This document shows, piece after piece, positions 7,400-14,493 of a stretch of DNA of 40,467 nt. Under the pieces are notes generated by a model, which was not told the origin of the DNA, searched no databases, and worked only from the letters and a program-made list of their open reading frames with translations. Both the position numbers and the translations under genes were made by a program. The DNA lies in contig JAHZKX010000050.1 in the NCBI GenBank assembly GCA_022600195.1, forward strand, positions 1 through 40,467, written 5' to 3'. Source of the DNA: Planctomycetota bacterium. Lineage in GTDB: Bacteria > Planctomycetota > Planctomycetia > Planctomycetales > Planctomycetaceae. Numbering within the stretch: the stretch's first letter is position 1; every line of letters starts with the position of its first letter.

Positions 7400-7920
7400 G
7401 ATTCACTTCCAGAAGCACACTATTTCAGGAATTCCTGAAATACATCGATCAATTCTAATTATTGAGAATGAAGTTTTTTTATTTCTCTTACAAAGCATAG
7501 CTTACTTTCATCCATATTTCAGGTATGGAATGAGTAAGACTCTATAAATATGAGACGATTGTTACAAAGTGTACATCATATTCACTCATGTGATACAGAT
7601 AAAATAACCTGCAATTCAAGTATTTTAAGCGGGTCTGACTCGGACTGGTAATTTCGGTTGCCTAATGATAAATACCATCACTAGAATAGAAACCTGTTGG
7701 GAGAAAAAGACGAATTTATGGCTTTCAAGCAGGTTGCATTCCTTATAATCATACCTACCGAGATAGTCGTCTGAGACAACATGACCGTCTTAATCCAATA
7801 ATTCCATAAACGAGAGATATTTTACCTTGAATTGGTCGATATAATTAACCAAATCGTCGGTAAAATGATTTGAACAAGCTTCTAGATTGATCTCTCAATA
7901 TTACTTTTTGAATCGCCTGT
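7400..7920. other. Divergent intergenic region, STAS / DUF2062
   Basis: About 520 bp between divergent genes. It contains the 22-bp palindrome (7421-7442), a second copy of the half-site TATTTCAGG at 7515-7523, and otherwise AT-rich sequence. A tiny hydrophobic 18-codon ORF at 7718-7774 is not convincing. No RNA gene was recognised. Confidence 0.5.
7421..7442. promoter_or_regulatory. Perfect 22-bp palindrome, operator candidate
   Basis: The half-site TATTTCAGGAA (7421-7431) is followed directly by its exact reverse complement TTCCTGAAATA (7432-7442). The site ends 43 bp before the STAS ATG at most, and a half-site copy, TATTTCAGG, lies at 7515-7523. A spacer-free perfect dyad of this length just upstream of a start codon is typical of a homodimeric repressor operator; the regulator is unknown. 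Confidence 0.6.
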
Positions 7921-8514
7921 ATGTCATCTTCTTCAAAATTAGCCTGGAATAGCAGCCCCCGAACTCTTCTGCGTTCAATTTTAATGCTGGATGACAGCGC
8001 ACACTCCATAGCGCTGGGTACAGCAATCGGGATGTTTATCGCCTTAACTCCCACAGTGGGCATTCAAATGCTGATTGTGATTTGTTTTGCATTTCTGACT
8101 CGTCCTTTATTTCGATTTAATCAAATTGCATCTTTGATTACCGTTTATGTCTCGAACCCACTGACCATCGTTCCCATCTATTGGTTTGATTATAAAATCG
8201 GGACGTATTACGTTGGTGGATCGATGACTCAGGCTGATTTCGCCAAAATTCTTGAATTTGAAGGCTTCAGCGGATGGTGGGAGACCGTGAAACAACTTCT
8301 GCTGGAAGTGGGATCACCTCTGATTATTGGCTCTTTAATTGTAGCCACGTTTTTTGCTCTGGTGACTTATCCAATAATGCTCAGGCTGGTTATGCACTTT
8401 CAAAAGCAGACACCGGCTGCCCACCCGGTTGATTCCGAAACTTCGACTGTCATTCCTCATAAACCGGTCGACTCGGAGCAGAATACAAAATCTGCGCATC
8501 TTCATTCCAGTTAG
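7921..8514 (+). CDS. DUF2062 domain membrane protein
   Basis: A 197-residue inner-membrane protein of the DUF2062 family. The family pattern is clear: an amphipathic start with RSILMLDDSAHSIALGTAIGMFIALTPTVGIQM, a second hydrophobic stretch, then NQIASLITVYVSNPLTIVPIYWFDYKIG, and a long last hydrophobic segment (PLIIGSLIVATFFALVTYPIML, about residues 133-155). The function of DUF2062 is not established. The C-terminal 45 residues are a hydrophilic tail. The ATG at 7921 is the first possible start, because a stop lies three codons upstream in frame. It precedes the PfkB kinase gene by 84 bp and could share a transcript. Confidence 0.82.
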   Translation: MSSSSKLAWNSSPRTLLRSILMLDDSAHSIALGTAIGMFIALTPTVGIQMLIVICFAFLTRPLFRFNQIASLITVYVSNPLTIVPIYWFDYKIGTYYVGGSMTQADFAKILEFEGFSGWWETVKQLLLEVGSPLIIGSLIVATFFALVTYPIMLRLVMHFQKQTPAAHPVDSETSTVIPHKPVDSEQNTKSAHLHSS

Positions 8515-8598
8515 GTGTTGAACTCAAGCTTAACTCTCTGATATTAATCAATCACTCTATTGCCTGTCAGATTTAGTCGAGACATAAAGGGGCATCCA

Positions 8599-9567
8599 AT
8601 GTCGTCTCCCAAGCCCAAATATGACTGTTTATGTGCGGGTATCATCGTTGCTGATCATGTTTGCCAAGCCATTGATCATATGCCGAAACCGGGAGAGCTC
8701 ATTCTTACCGATGAGATGGAGCTGACCATCGGTGGCTGTGCTTCCAACGTGGCTGCCGATCTGGCGAGGCTCGACCGGCAGGTTGCTATCGCGGGCATTG
8801 TGGGGCAGGATGTATTTGGTCGTTATGTCGAAGAGAGCCTGATCGATTCGGGAGTCCACTGTGATTACCTGATGAAATCAGAGGAATTGCCGACCAGTGG
8901 TTCTTTTGTGATTAATGTCAAAGGAGAAGACCGACGTTTTATTCATTCGGTCGCCGCGAATTCTCTCTTTACAGGTGAAACGGTCAAGGAAGAACAGATT
9001 CAGTCCAGCCAAATTCTGTATCTGGGTGGATATTGCCTTTCTGAAGAATTATCACCTGAAAACGTGGAAACCATGTTTCGCATTGCCAAGGCGGCTGGTG
9101 TGACGACGGTTCTGGATGTGGTGACGCCGCGGCCTGATGACTACTGGAAAATGCTCAAGCCGATTCTTCCTTTAAGTGATTACTTTCTGCCGAATAATGA
9201 CGAAGGAGAATTAATCACGGGAGAATCTGACCCGATCGCTCAGGCGCGTGCTTTTAAAGCAGCAGGGGCGAACACCATAATTATTACCTGCGGCGGGGAA
9301 GGTAGTATTTTGATGGATGATGATCGTACGATTCAATCTGAAGTTTATCCTGTAAATCTCGTTGATGGCACTGGTAGCGGTGATGCGTTTGTCGCAGGTT
9401 TTATCCACGGTTTACGTGAGGGGGTCAGCCCGGAAGAATGCCTCAAATTCGGTTCCGCACTGGGCCACAGTTGTGTGCGTGCCTCTGGTGCGACAACGGG
9501 TATTTTCAGTCGCGATGAACTGAATGATTTTGTCGAGTCTCATGAATTGCTGATCAAAACGATCTAA
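8599..9567 (+). CDS. PfkB family carbohydrate kinase
   Basis: A cytoplasmic ATP-dependent kinase of the ribokinase/PfkB family, 322 residues. The N-terminal substrate-binding signature GGCASNVAADLARL is at 45-58 and the C-terminal signature with the catalytic base is DGTGSGDAFVAGF at 256-268 (Asp262). The start ATG at 8599 has an AAAGGGG ribosome site at 8586-8592; a longer reading with a TTG start at 8560 lacks one. The substrate could be a sugar, sugar phosphate or nucleoside; nothing nearby decides it. Its stop codon (9565-9567) directly abuts the stop of the convergent SGNH hydrolase gene. Confidence 0.9.
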   Translation: MSSPKPKYDCLCAGIIVADHVCQAIDHMPKPGELILTDEMELTIGGCASNVAADLARLDRQVAIAGIVGQDVFGRYVEESLIDSGVHCDYLMKSEELPTSGSFVINVKGEDRRFIHSVAANSLFTGETVKEEQIQSSQILYLGGYCLSEELSPENVETMFRIAKAAGVTTVLDVVTPRPDDYWKMLKPILPLSDYFLPNNDEGELITGESDPIAQARAFKAAGANTIIITCGGEGSILMDDDRTIQSEVYPVNLVDGTGSGDAFVAGFIHGLREGVSPEECLKFGSALGHSCVRASGATTGIFSRDELNDFVESHELLIKTI

Positions 9568-10263
9568 TCAACGCCTGGATGATCCTTGCTCTATAAAAGG
9601 TTGAACCGCTTTTTTCCAGATGAGATAGCCCTCGTGATTCAAATGCAGGCCATCGGATTTGAATAGTTCAGGCTTTGGTTTGCCATCGGTGCCCAACATG
9701 GGTTTCCAGACATCGGCGTAATCCAATAATGCATTTTTTGCACATTGTGCAGCGATCTTTTGATTAGCTTTTATCATGGTCTCAGAAAGATTCCAGCGGC
9801 TGAGACTGGGTTTAATTGCGATGAAGACAATGCGTGTTTCCGGAAGCGTTTGATGGACGACTTTCACAAAGTTCTGAAAATCAGAGGCCACTTCATCGGC
9901 TGTTCGTTTCCGTGAAATATCATTATCACCTGCATATAAAAAGATCTGCCTGGGTTTGTGCTTCAAAATGATGCGATCTGCAAAATGCGTGGAATCGACG
10001 ATTTCCGAGCCACCAAAGCCACGATTGATTGTTGGTTGATTCGGGAAATATTTTTCCAAATCCCATAATCGAATACTGGAACTCCCGACAAACAGAACTC
10101 CCTTTTCCTGAATTCCCTGCTCCCGATCCTGCTGTTCGAACCGGGAAATCGTGTTCTCCCACCGGGCAAAATCGTGCTTTTGTTTTTCCGCTGCCAGACT
10201 GGTTAATGAATAGAGACAGAATAAAATCAGGACTGGTGATAAATGAATGACACTCTTTTTCAT
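9568..10263 (-). CDS. Secreted SGNH/GDSL-type hydrolase
   Basis: A 231-residue exported esterase-like protein. The signal peptide (MKKS start, hydrophobic 5-24, cut near LAA) is clear from the ATG at 10263, while the longer ORF adds an unlikely leader. SGNH blocks: block I VLFVGSSSIRLWD with nucleophile Ser62, block II glycine in NRGFGGSEI (about 80-88), block III Asn114 in AGDNDIS, and block V DGLHLNHEGY with Asp204 and His207. Such proteins deacetylate or hydrolyse esters of sugars and lipids; planctomycete copies often accompany sulfatases or glycosidases, not seen here. It lies 73 bp downstream of folP on the same strand and may be cotranscribed. Confidence 0.88.
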   Translation of the reverse strand: MKKSVIHLSPVLILFCLYSLTSLAAEKQKHDFARWENTISRFEQQDREQGIQEKGVLFVGSSSIRLWDLEKYFPNQPTINRGFGGSEIVDSTHFADRIILKHKPRQIFLYAGDNDISRKRTADEVASDFQNFVKVVHQTLPETRIVFIAIKPSLSRWNLSETMIKANQKIAAQCAKNALLDYADVWKPMLGTDGKPKPELFKSDGLHLNHEGYLIWKKAVQPFIEQGSSRR

Positions 10264-10336
10264 GATGTTTCCTCGAGGTGAGAATAGAGTAAGGCTTCTA
10301 TGTAACAATTTTGTATCGCTGTAGTATATGGGTGCT

Positions 10337-11218
10337 TTAAGTCACTCTTTGTGAAATGGCATCCCAGGCAGACAAGGCATCCCGATTGGCAGCCACATCA
10401 TGCAGACGCAGGATATCAACCGATTGGCAAGCCAAAGCCAGGGAAACGCCAATCGTGCCTGCCAGGCGTTCTTCCACAGGACGATTGAGTAGTTTAGATA
10501 AAAAACGCTTGCGGGAATGCCCAATGAGCACGGGAAAACCCAAGTCTTTCAGATCTTGAATCTGGGATAGTATGTCCAGATTGTGCTCTGCTGTTTTTCC
10601 AAAACCGATGCCGGGATCAATCACAATCTGCTCGCGATCAACTCCGGAATCAAGTAATTTTTGAATTCGATCCTTAAACCAGACCATCAGATCTGAAACG
10701 ACATTCTGATATTCAGGATGGTCCTGCATGGTTTGCGGCGTTCCCTGAATGTGCATACAAATCACACCGGCCTTTGTTGACGCGGCGAGCGAAATCATTT
10801 CAGGATCAAATGTGAGCCCGGAAATATCATTGATGATGATTGCACCGGCCTGGAGCGCCTGCCGAGCCACCTCTGCCTTTGTGGTATCGATAGAAATGGG
10901 GATCTGTATTTGTGCTGATAAGGCTTTGATGACGGGAATGACTCTCTTCAGTTCTTCTTCTACCGTAACCGGCTCTGCTCCCGGACGGGTCGATTCTCCC
11001 CCCACATCGAGAATGTCAGCACCATCCTCTTCTAACTGCAATCCTTTTTTTACAGCAGCAGCGAGATCAGAGGCTTCTCCTCCATCAGAAAAACTGTCGG
11101 GAGTCACATTCAAAATTCCCATCAGGAGCGGCAACCGCTTTAAAGGAATGAATGAAGAACCACATTTCCAGAAGGGCTGATCTTCTGAGGGTTTGATGGG
11201 AGAATTATTCAATGGCAA
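10337..11218 (-). CDS. folP: Dihydropteroate synthase
   Basis: It condenses p-aminobenzoate with dihydropterin pyrophosphate to dihydropteroate, in folate synthesis in the cytoplasm. Signature 1 is LLMGILNVTPDSFSDGG at about 31-47 and signature 2 is DVGGESTRPGAEPV at 71-84; PISIDTTKAEVARQAL, INDISG and VLIGHSRKRFL follow in the usual order of the TIM barrel. Full length (293 residues). No ATG lies upstream of the first motif, so the start is a TTG at 11218 or at 11212. The next gene on the strand is the SGNH hydrolase; no other folate gene is adjacent. Family identity is certain, only the start is open. Confidence 0.95.
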   Translation of the reverse strand: MPLNNSPIKPSEDQPFWKCGSSFIPLKRLPLLMGILNVTPDSFSDGGEASDLAAAVKKGLQLEEDGADILDVGGESTRPGAEPVTVEEELKRVIPVIKALSAQIQIPISIDTTKAEVARQALQAGAIIINDISGLTFDPEMISLAASTKAGVICMHIQGTPQTMQDHPEYQNVVSDLMVWFKDRIQKLLDSGVDREQIVIDPGIGFGKTAEHNLDILSQIQDLKDLGFPVLIGHSRKRFLSKLLNRPVEERLAGTIGVSLALACQSVDILRLHDVAANRDALSAWDAISQRVT

Positions 11219-11550
11219 AGTCAGTCAACGATCTACAAGAAAATGGTTGTTTCGGAAAGTTTTACATCTACGAACCCGGTTTTACTCCGCGACCCCGACA
11301 GTTGCAAGGATATTGGCTGAAAGTACTTACTACTGAAAAATTATCCTGATTTTCTATACGCGAACAGAACTCTGTTTACTTCCTTTCTTTCGAATTTCTG
11401 ATTCAAAATGATTGCAGAATCATAATTCACATACCTAATCAAATGTAAAGTTGAGCATGATTCAATAACATCGGAAAAACCATCCCAATCGTAACACTTC
11501 AGGATATAGAGGATTTTTAGAGAAACTTATTTTTTTGTATTCCCTTTACT

Positions 11551-11578
11551 TTGACAACGTAATTCGTTCTGGTATTGT
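11551..11578 (+). promoter_or_regulatory. Sigma-70-like promoter of the Cys-rich gene
   Basis: A consensus -35 TTGACA at 11551-11556 is followed after 16 bp by TATTGT at 11573-11578 as a -10. A T-rich tract precedes the -35. Transcription would start near 11585 and give a leader of roughly 155 nt before the ATG at 11741. Confidence 0.5.
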
Positions 11579-11619
11579 AAACAACGTATTTGTCGTAACC
11601 GGCAAATCTTACCAAGCTA

Positions 11620-11714
11620 GAAAAACAGACCTGTTTTTCCCTAAGTACGTAGGCTTAGGGACATCGTTGAAAGATAAGCTCAAGTGGCTTAATTTCAGCG
11701 AAGTGGAACCACTT
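11620..11714 (+). promoter_or_regulatory. Structured 5' leader with three perfect hairpins
   Basis: Three perfect stems occur in order: GAAAAACAG / CTGTTTTTC (11620-11639), CCCTAAG / CTTAGGG with an 8-nt loop (11639-11660), and AAGTGG / CCACTT (11701-11714). The first two share a base at the junction and could be mutually exclusive. An AGGAG ribosome site follows at 11730-11734. This is consistent with a cis-acting RNA control element or an mRNA stabiliser; no known riboswitch class was recognised. Confidence 0.5.
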
Positions 11715-11740
11715 TATTTAATGAATCTCAGGAGTACACC

Positions 11741-12202
11741 ATGATTCAAAAAGCTGTCACACTCTCAATGATTGCTGCACTGACATTATTGTCTGCATCA
11801 TTCAGCTCATCCGACGCAGAAGCTGGTTTATTGAACCGCTGCTGCAAACCAGAACGCGTTAAGTGCTGCAAGCCAGTTCGTACACGTTGCTGCAAGCCAG
11901 TACGTACACGTTGCTGCAAGCCAGTTCGTACACGTTGCTGCAAGCCAGCTCGAGTTCGTTGCTGCAAGCCAGTTCGTACAACTTGCTGCAAGCCAGCTCC
12001 AGCTCCTGTATGCTGCAAACCAGCACCAACTTGCTGTGCACCAGCTCCCAAGTGCTGCACTGCCGCACCAAAGTGCTGTGAAGCATCACCTTGCTCAAGC
12101 TGCTCACCAGAAAAACCTGCTGCTGCAGCTCCTAAGAAAAAAGCACAAAACGCACCAGCTCCTCCAAAGAAAGCTCCAGCACCTGCTCCTAAAAAAGCAT
12201 AG
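11741..12202 (+). CDS. Secreted Cys/Pro-rich repeat protein, envelope candidate
   Basis: A 153-residue exported protein. The signal peptide covers about 1-28 (probable cut near AEA-G). The mature part has eleven consecutive Cys-Cys pairs, 24 cysteines in all: six octads of the type RCCKPVRT (about residues 33-80), then shorter CCKPAP, CCAPAPK and CCTAAPK units, a CSSC motif, and a Lys/Pro/Ala-rich tail without cysteine. The DNA of the octads is a near-exact 24-bp tandem repeat. Vicinal Cys pairs in an exported protein suggest disulfide cross-linking or metal binding. Planctomycete cell walls have been described as protein-rich with much cystine and proline, so a wall or surface role is a reasonable inference. 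The ATG follows AGGAG at 11730-11734, and a terminator follows the gene. Confidence 0.8.
   Translation: MIQKAVTLSMIAALTLLSASFSSSDAEAGLLNRCCKPERVKCCKPVRTRCCKPVRTRCCKPVRTRCCKPARVRCCKPVRTTCCKPAPAPVCCKPAPTCCAPAPKCCTAAPKCCEASPCSSCSPEKPAAAAPKKKAQNAPAPPKKAPAPAPKKA
11838..11990 (+). repeat. 24-bp coding tandem repeat
   Basis: About six copies of a 24-bp unit built on TGCTGCAAGCCAGTTCGTAC encode the CCKPxRxR octads of the Cys-rich protein. Copies two to four are nearly identical at DNA level, while the first and fifth are more diverged, which suggests recent slippage or unequal recombination. Confidence 0.85.
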
Positions 12203-12270
12203 TGTTGTCTTTCCGACAATAACACACTTCGAGTGTGTGATAGTCTAAGAGCTATGGTAAAACTGAAATG

Positions 12271-12305
12271 GCCCCCATTGCCTTGTGCAATAGGGGCTTT
12301 TTTTG
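12271..12305 (+). terminator. Intrinsic terminator after the Cys-rich gene
   Basis: A stem GCCCCcATTG (12271-12280) pairs with CAATaGGGGC (12288-12297) with one internal mismatch and is followed by a run of eight T. It lies about 70 bp after the stop of the Cys-rich gene. Confidence 0.85.
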
Positions 12306-12410
12306 TGTTACGTCGGTAAGATTGAATATCGCAAGAGTACGATCATTTGAATCTTGATTTTCTGGCGAGAGGCTGTGAAATCCTTGACTCTCGGGGCTCA
12401 AAATGATCCC

Positions 12411-12827
12411 TCAGGCCGACTTAGCATAGGGAAGATCCGATTCGGGACCTTCTTCAGCACCTATGCTATTGATTAACTTCTCCAGCTTGGGAAGCATTTT
12501 CTCTCCCTCGCGAGTCAGTTGATAGAACACTCCGGAGTCCCGCCCAGAAATCTGAAATTTCAGTAAATCGAAGGCTATGAGTTTGCCGTGAATACGAGGC
12601 AGGCGCTCTTTCACGACTCCAGAGATATCATTCTGACGGATAATCCATCCGTCAAACTCTGGATTTTGGGATTTGGTCTGAAGTTGTAGCTGGCTGTAAT
12701 GGCTCAGTACAAGGCACCATTCTGGATTTTCCATCATCTGTTCTAGTTCAAAGTCGATCATACAAAAACTATCGACCTTGCCCGAAAACCAGTCGCACGG
12801 AATTTTCTCTGTCGACACGACCGACAT
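12411..12827 (-). CDS. Winged-helix-like regulator, unassigned
   Basis: A 138-residue soluble protein without signal or membrane segments. The middle and end (about residues 48-125) read as a winged-helix domain: a helix with DGWIIRQNDISGVVKERLPRI resembling helix-turn-helix, then KLIAFDLLKFQIS and a wing-like GVFYQLTREGEKMLPKLEKL, the ending typical of MarR/PadR-type and related regulators. The N-terminal 45 residues are variable and Cys-containing. The target is unknown. The ATG at 12827 is preceded by a weak AGAAG. It stands alone, transcribed towards the terminator of the Cys-rich gene, and could in principle regulate a neighbour. Confidence 0.55.
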   Translation of the reverse strand: MSVVSTEKIPCDWFSGKVDSFCMIDFELEQMMENPEWCLVLSHYSQLQLQTKSQNPEFDGWIIRQNDISGVVKERLPRIHGKLIAFDLLKFQISGRDSGVFYQLTREGEKMLPKLEKLINSIGAEEGPESDLPYAKSA

Positions 12828-13000
12828 AACAGGACTTCTATCTCACCTGTTCAGAGGAAAAATTCAAGAAAAAGGCTCAAGAACCGGGAGCAACTTGCGC
12901 ATCAGCGAAGACGTCATAATCCTTATTTCTGTTCAATCTTCTGTAGACTCCAACATACACAGAACTCGTCATGAATGGGGCACAAGAGTTTAGATGGGTT

Positions 13001-14407
13001 TTACATATTAGTTTTCGAATCTGAGACTTCACCTAAAGCTGCGTTCAGGGCATTTGTCATCTCAAGATCATGTAGATGATCCCGTGTATAAATTCGAAAT
13101 ATCAAAAAACTGACAGGCAAAGCGCGAAATAATTCATCATCATTGAGTTCCTGGGTCTGTTCGGTACCCGGATCCAGTAGAAAATTTTGACCGCCGGCAG
13201 GTAGTCTTCCACTGGGGCGATGATAATGTCTGGCGATATCGATTTTAAGTGGGATCTGCTTTAAAGTGTCTGGCAATTTAGAACGCACGCGTTTTTCCAT
13301 TAAATCTGGTTCAGAAAAGATTGACGTATGAACTGCGGAACCAGAATGAAAATTGATCGACCTTTCACAGGCCATTTTCCATTCAACATTACGAGAAAGT
13401 ATTTCCTGCCAGCGTTCTCCTAATTTCCGGACGTTCCCATCAGGACTTTTCTGAAACCTGCCGACATCCACCAGAAAAGAGGATTCGGTCAAACCGAGAT
13501 AATCACCCAGTTTCTCAAGAGGATTTCCCTGAAAAAGATGTTGCATTGTATCCGGAAAGATCTCTTCCAGAGCCAGATCGAGAGCACGAACGGTACGGTG
13601 ATAATAAATTGTGCGAAACAAATTTGCGCGGGTTTCAATAAAATTCACTAATGTCGGTAAGCCCCGACCATGAATTGTGAGCCCCTCTGATGTAAAAAAA
13701 CTGTAATGAATCAATCGGGAAACATCGACAGCCCGGATGTTATAACCTGACATATAAGCATCTCGTAGAACAAAATCCATATTGTCGACCGTATAAATCC
13801 CGCTGAACATGGCCCGCAATTTACAAAGCCAGTCCGGATTGCCCTGCTCACTTTCAGCATCGCCGGCGGGTCTGCGAATCAGCCAGCCTATCTGTTTGGG
13901 ATCCAGCTCTTCCAGAGCGTTCAGACGACCGTTTGGATTTCTGCGAATTCCGCGAATCAAATCTCCCAGTTGATGCTCAATAATGTGAGCACCAATGTCT
14001 TCATGTGTCAGATCGTATTGGTCCAGATAATGATCATCAAAAAAATGCCCGAACGGACCATGGCCCACGTCATGTAATAATGCGGCAAGCCTAACCAGAC
14101 TCTCGACATAAGGTAAGGAAGGGACGTTTCTGCATGCGGTGTTCAGAGAATCATACCAGGCATTAATGGCAACCGATGACAGATGCATTGCCCCAAGCAC
14201 ATGCTGAAACCGCATATGCTCTGCAGAAGGAAAGACCCACCAGGCAGTCTGTAGCTGATGAATGTGTCTTAGCCTCTGCACCCAGGGATGGTCTATGATT
14301 TCCTGTTCAGAGACTTCTCCTTCAGAAATCCCCGTTTTTGAAGTAAAGGGGATGTATCCATGAATCGGATCATGCGTCAAACTTTCGGAAATAAAATCGC
14401 GTACCAT
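13001..14407 (-). CDS. HD-domain phosphohydrolase (SAMHD1/dGTPase-like)
   Basis: A 468-residue cytoplasmic HD-superfamily hydrolase. The N-terminal DPIHGYIPF...VQRLRHIHQLQTAWWVFPSAEHMRFQHVLGAMHLS arrangement is characteristic of the SAMHD1/YwfO-type group. Metal-binding residues include His69 (FQHVLG), His112-Asp113 (LLHDVGHGPFGH), the downstream THEDIG segment at about 134-139 and Asp in DNMDFVLRDAYMSG. Relatives hydrolyse dNTPs to nucleosides and triphosphate, or related nucleotides; the substrate here is inferred only. The ATG at 14407 gives a typical start. It is divergent from trkH with an 86-bp gap. Confidence 0.87.
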   Translation of the reverse strand: MVRDFISESLTHDPIHGYIPFTSKTGISEGEVSEQEIIDHPWVQRLRHIHQLQTAWWVFPSAEHMRFQHVLGAMHLSSVAINAWYDSLNTACRNVPSLPYVESLVRLAALLHDVGHGPFGHFFDDHYLDQYDLTHEDIGAHIIEHQLGDLIRGIRRNPNGRLNALEELDPKQIGWLIRRPAGDAESEQGNPDWLCKLRAMFSGIYTVDNMDFVLRDAYMSGYNIRAVDVSRLIHYSFFTSEGLTIHGRGLPTLVNFIETRANLFRTIYYHRTVRALDLALEEIFPDTMQHLFQGNPLEKLGDYLGLTESSFLVDVGRFQKSPDGNVRKLGERWQEILSRNVEWKMACERSINFHSGSAVHTSIFSEPDLMEKRVRSKLPDTLKQIPLKIDIARHYHRPSGRLPAGGQNFLLDPGTEQTQELNDDELFRALPVSFLIFRIYTRDHLHDLEMTNALNAALGEVSDSKTNM

Positions 14408-14493
14408 TTTCTCACTGTTTCAATTGCATTATAGTGCTAGCAGAGTCTGAACAGGTTTTCATAATTTCAAATCTTGTTACAGTTTAACTACTT

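Larger units (their letters stand above)
11219..11740. other. Divergent intergenic region, folP / Cys-rich gene
   Basis: About 520 bp. The left part must carry the folP promoter, with no distinctive motif seen. The right part holds a sigma-70-like promoter (11551-11578) and a leader with three hairpins (11620-11714), listed separately. A 69-codon ORF at 11535-11744 overlaps the leader and is probably not a gene. Confidence 0.5.

Noticed and set aside
7718-7774. 18-codon hydrophobic ORF before the DUF2062 gene
   Set aside because: Too short, ribosome site too far away and no link to the downstream gene.
11535-11744. 69-codon ORF in the leader of the Cys-rich gene
   Set aside because: It overlaps promoter and hairpins, has no ribosome site and runs past the real ATG.
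11838-11990. Regular 24-bp repeats that resemble a CRISPR array
   Set aside because: The units are contiguous, have no unique spacers and encode in-frame octads of a signal-peptide protein.
11746-12225. Long minus-strand ORF opposite the Cys-rich gene
   Set aside because: It is open only because the 24-bp repeat has no stops in several frames; it has no ribosome site and low-complexity Gly-Leu-Gln sequence.
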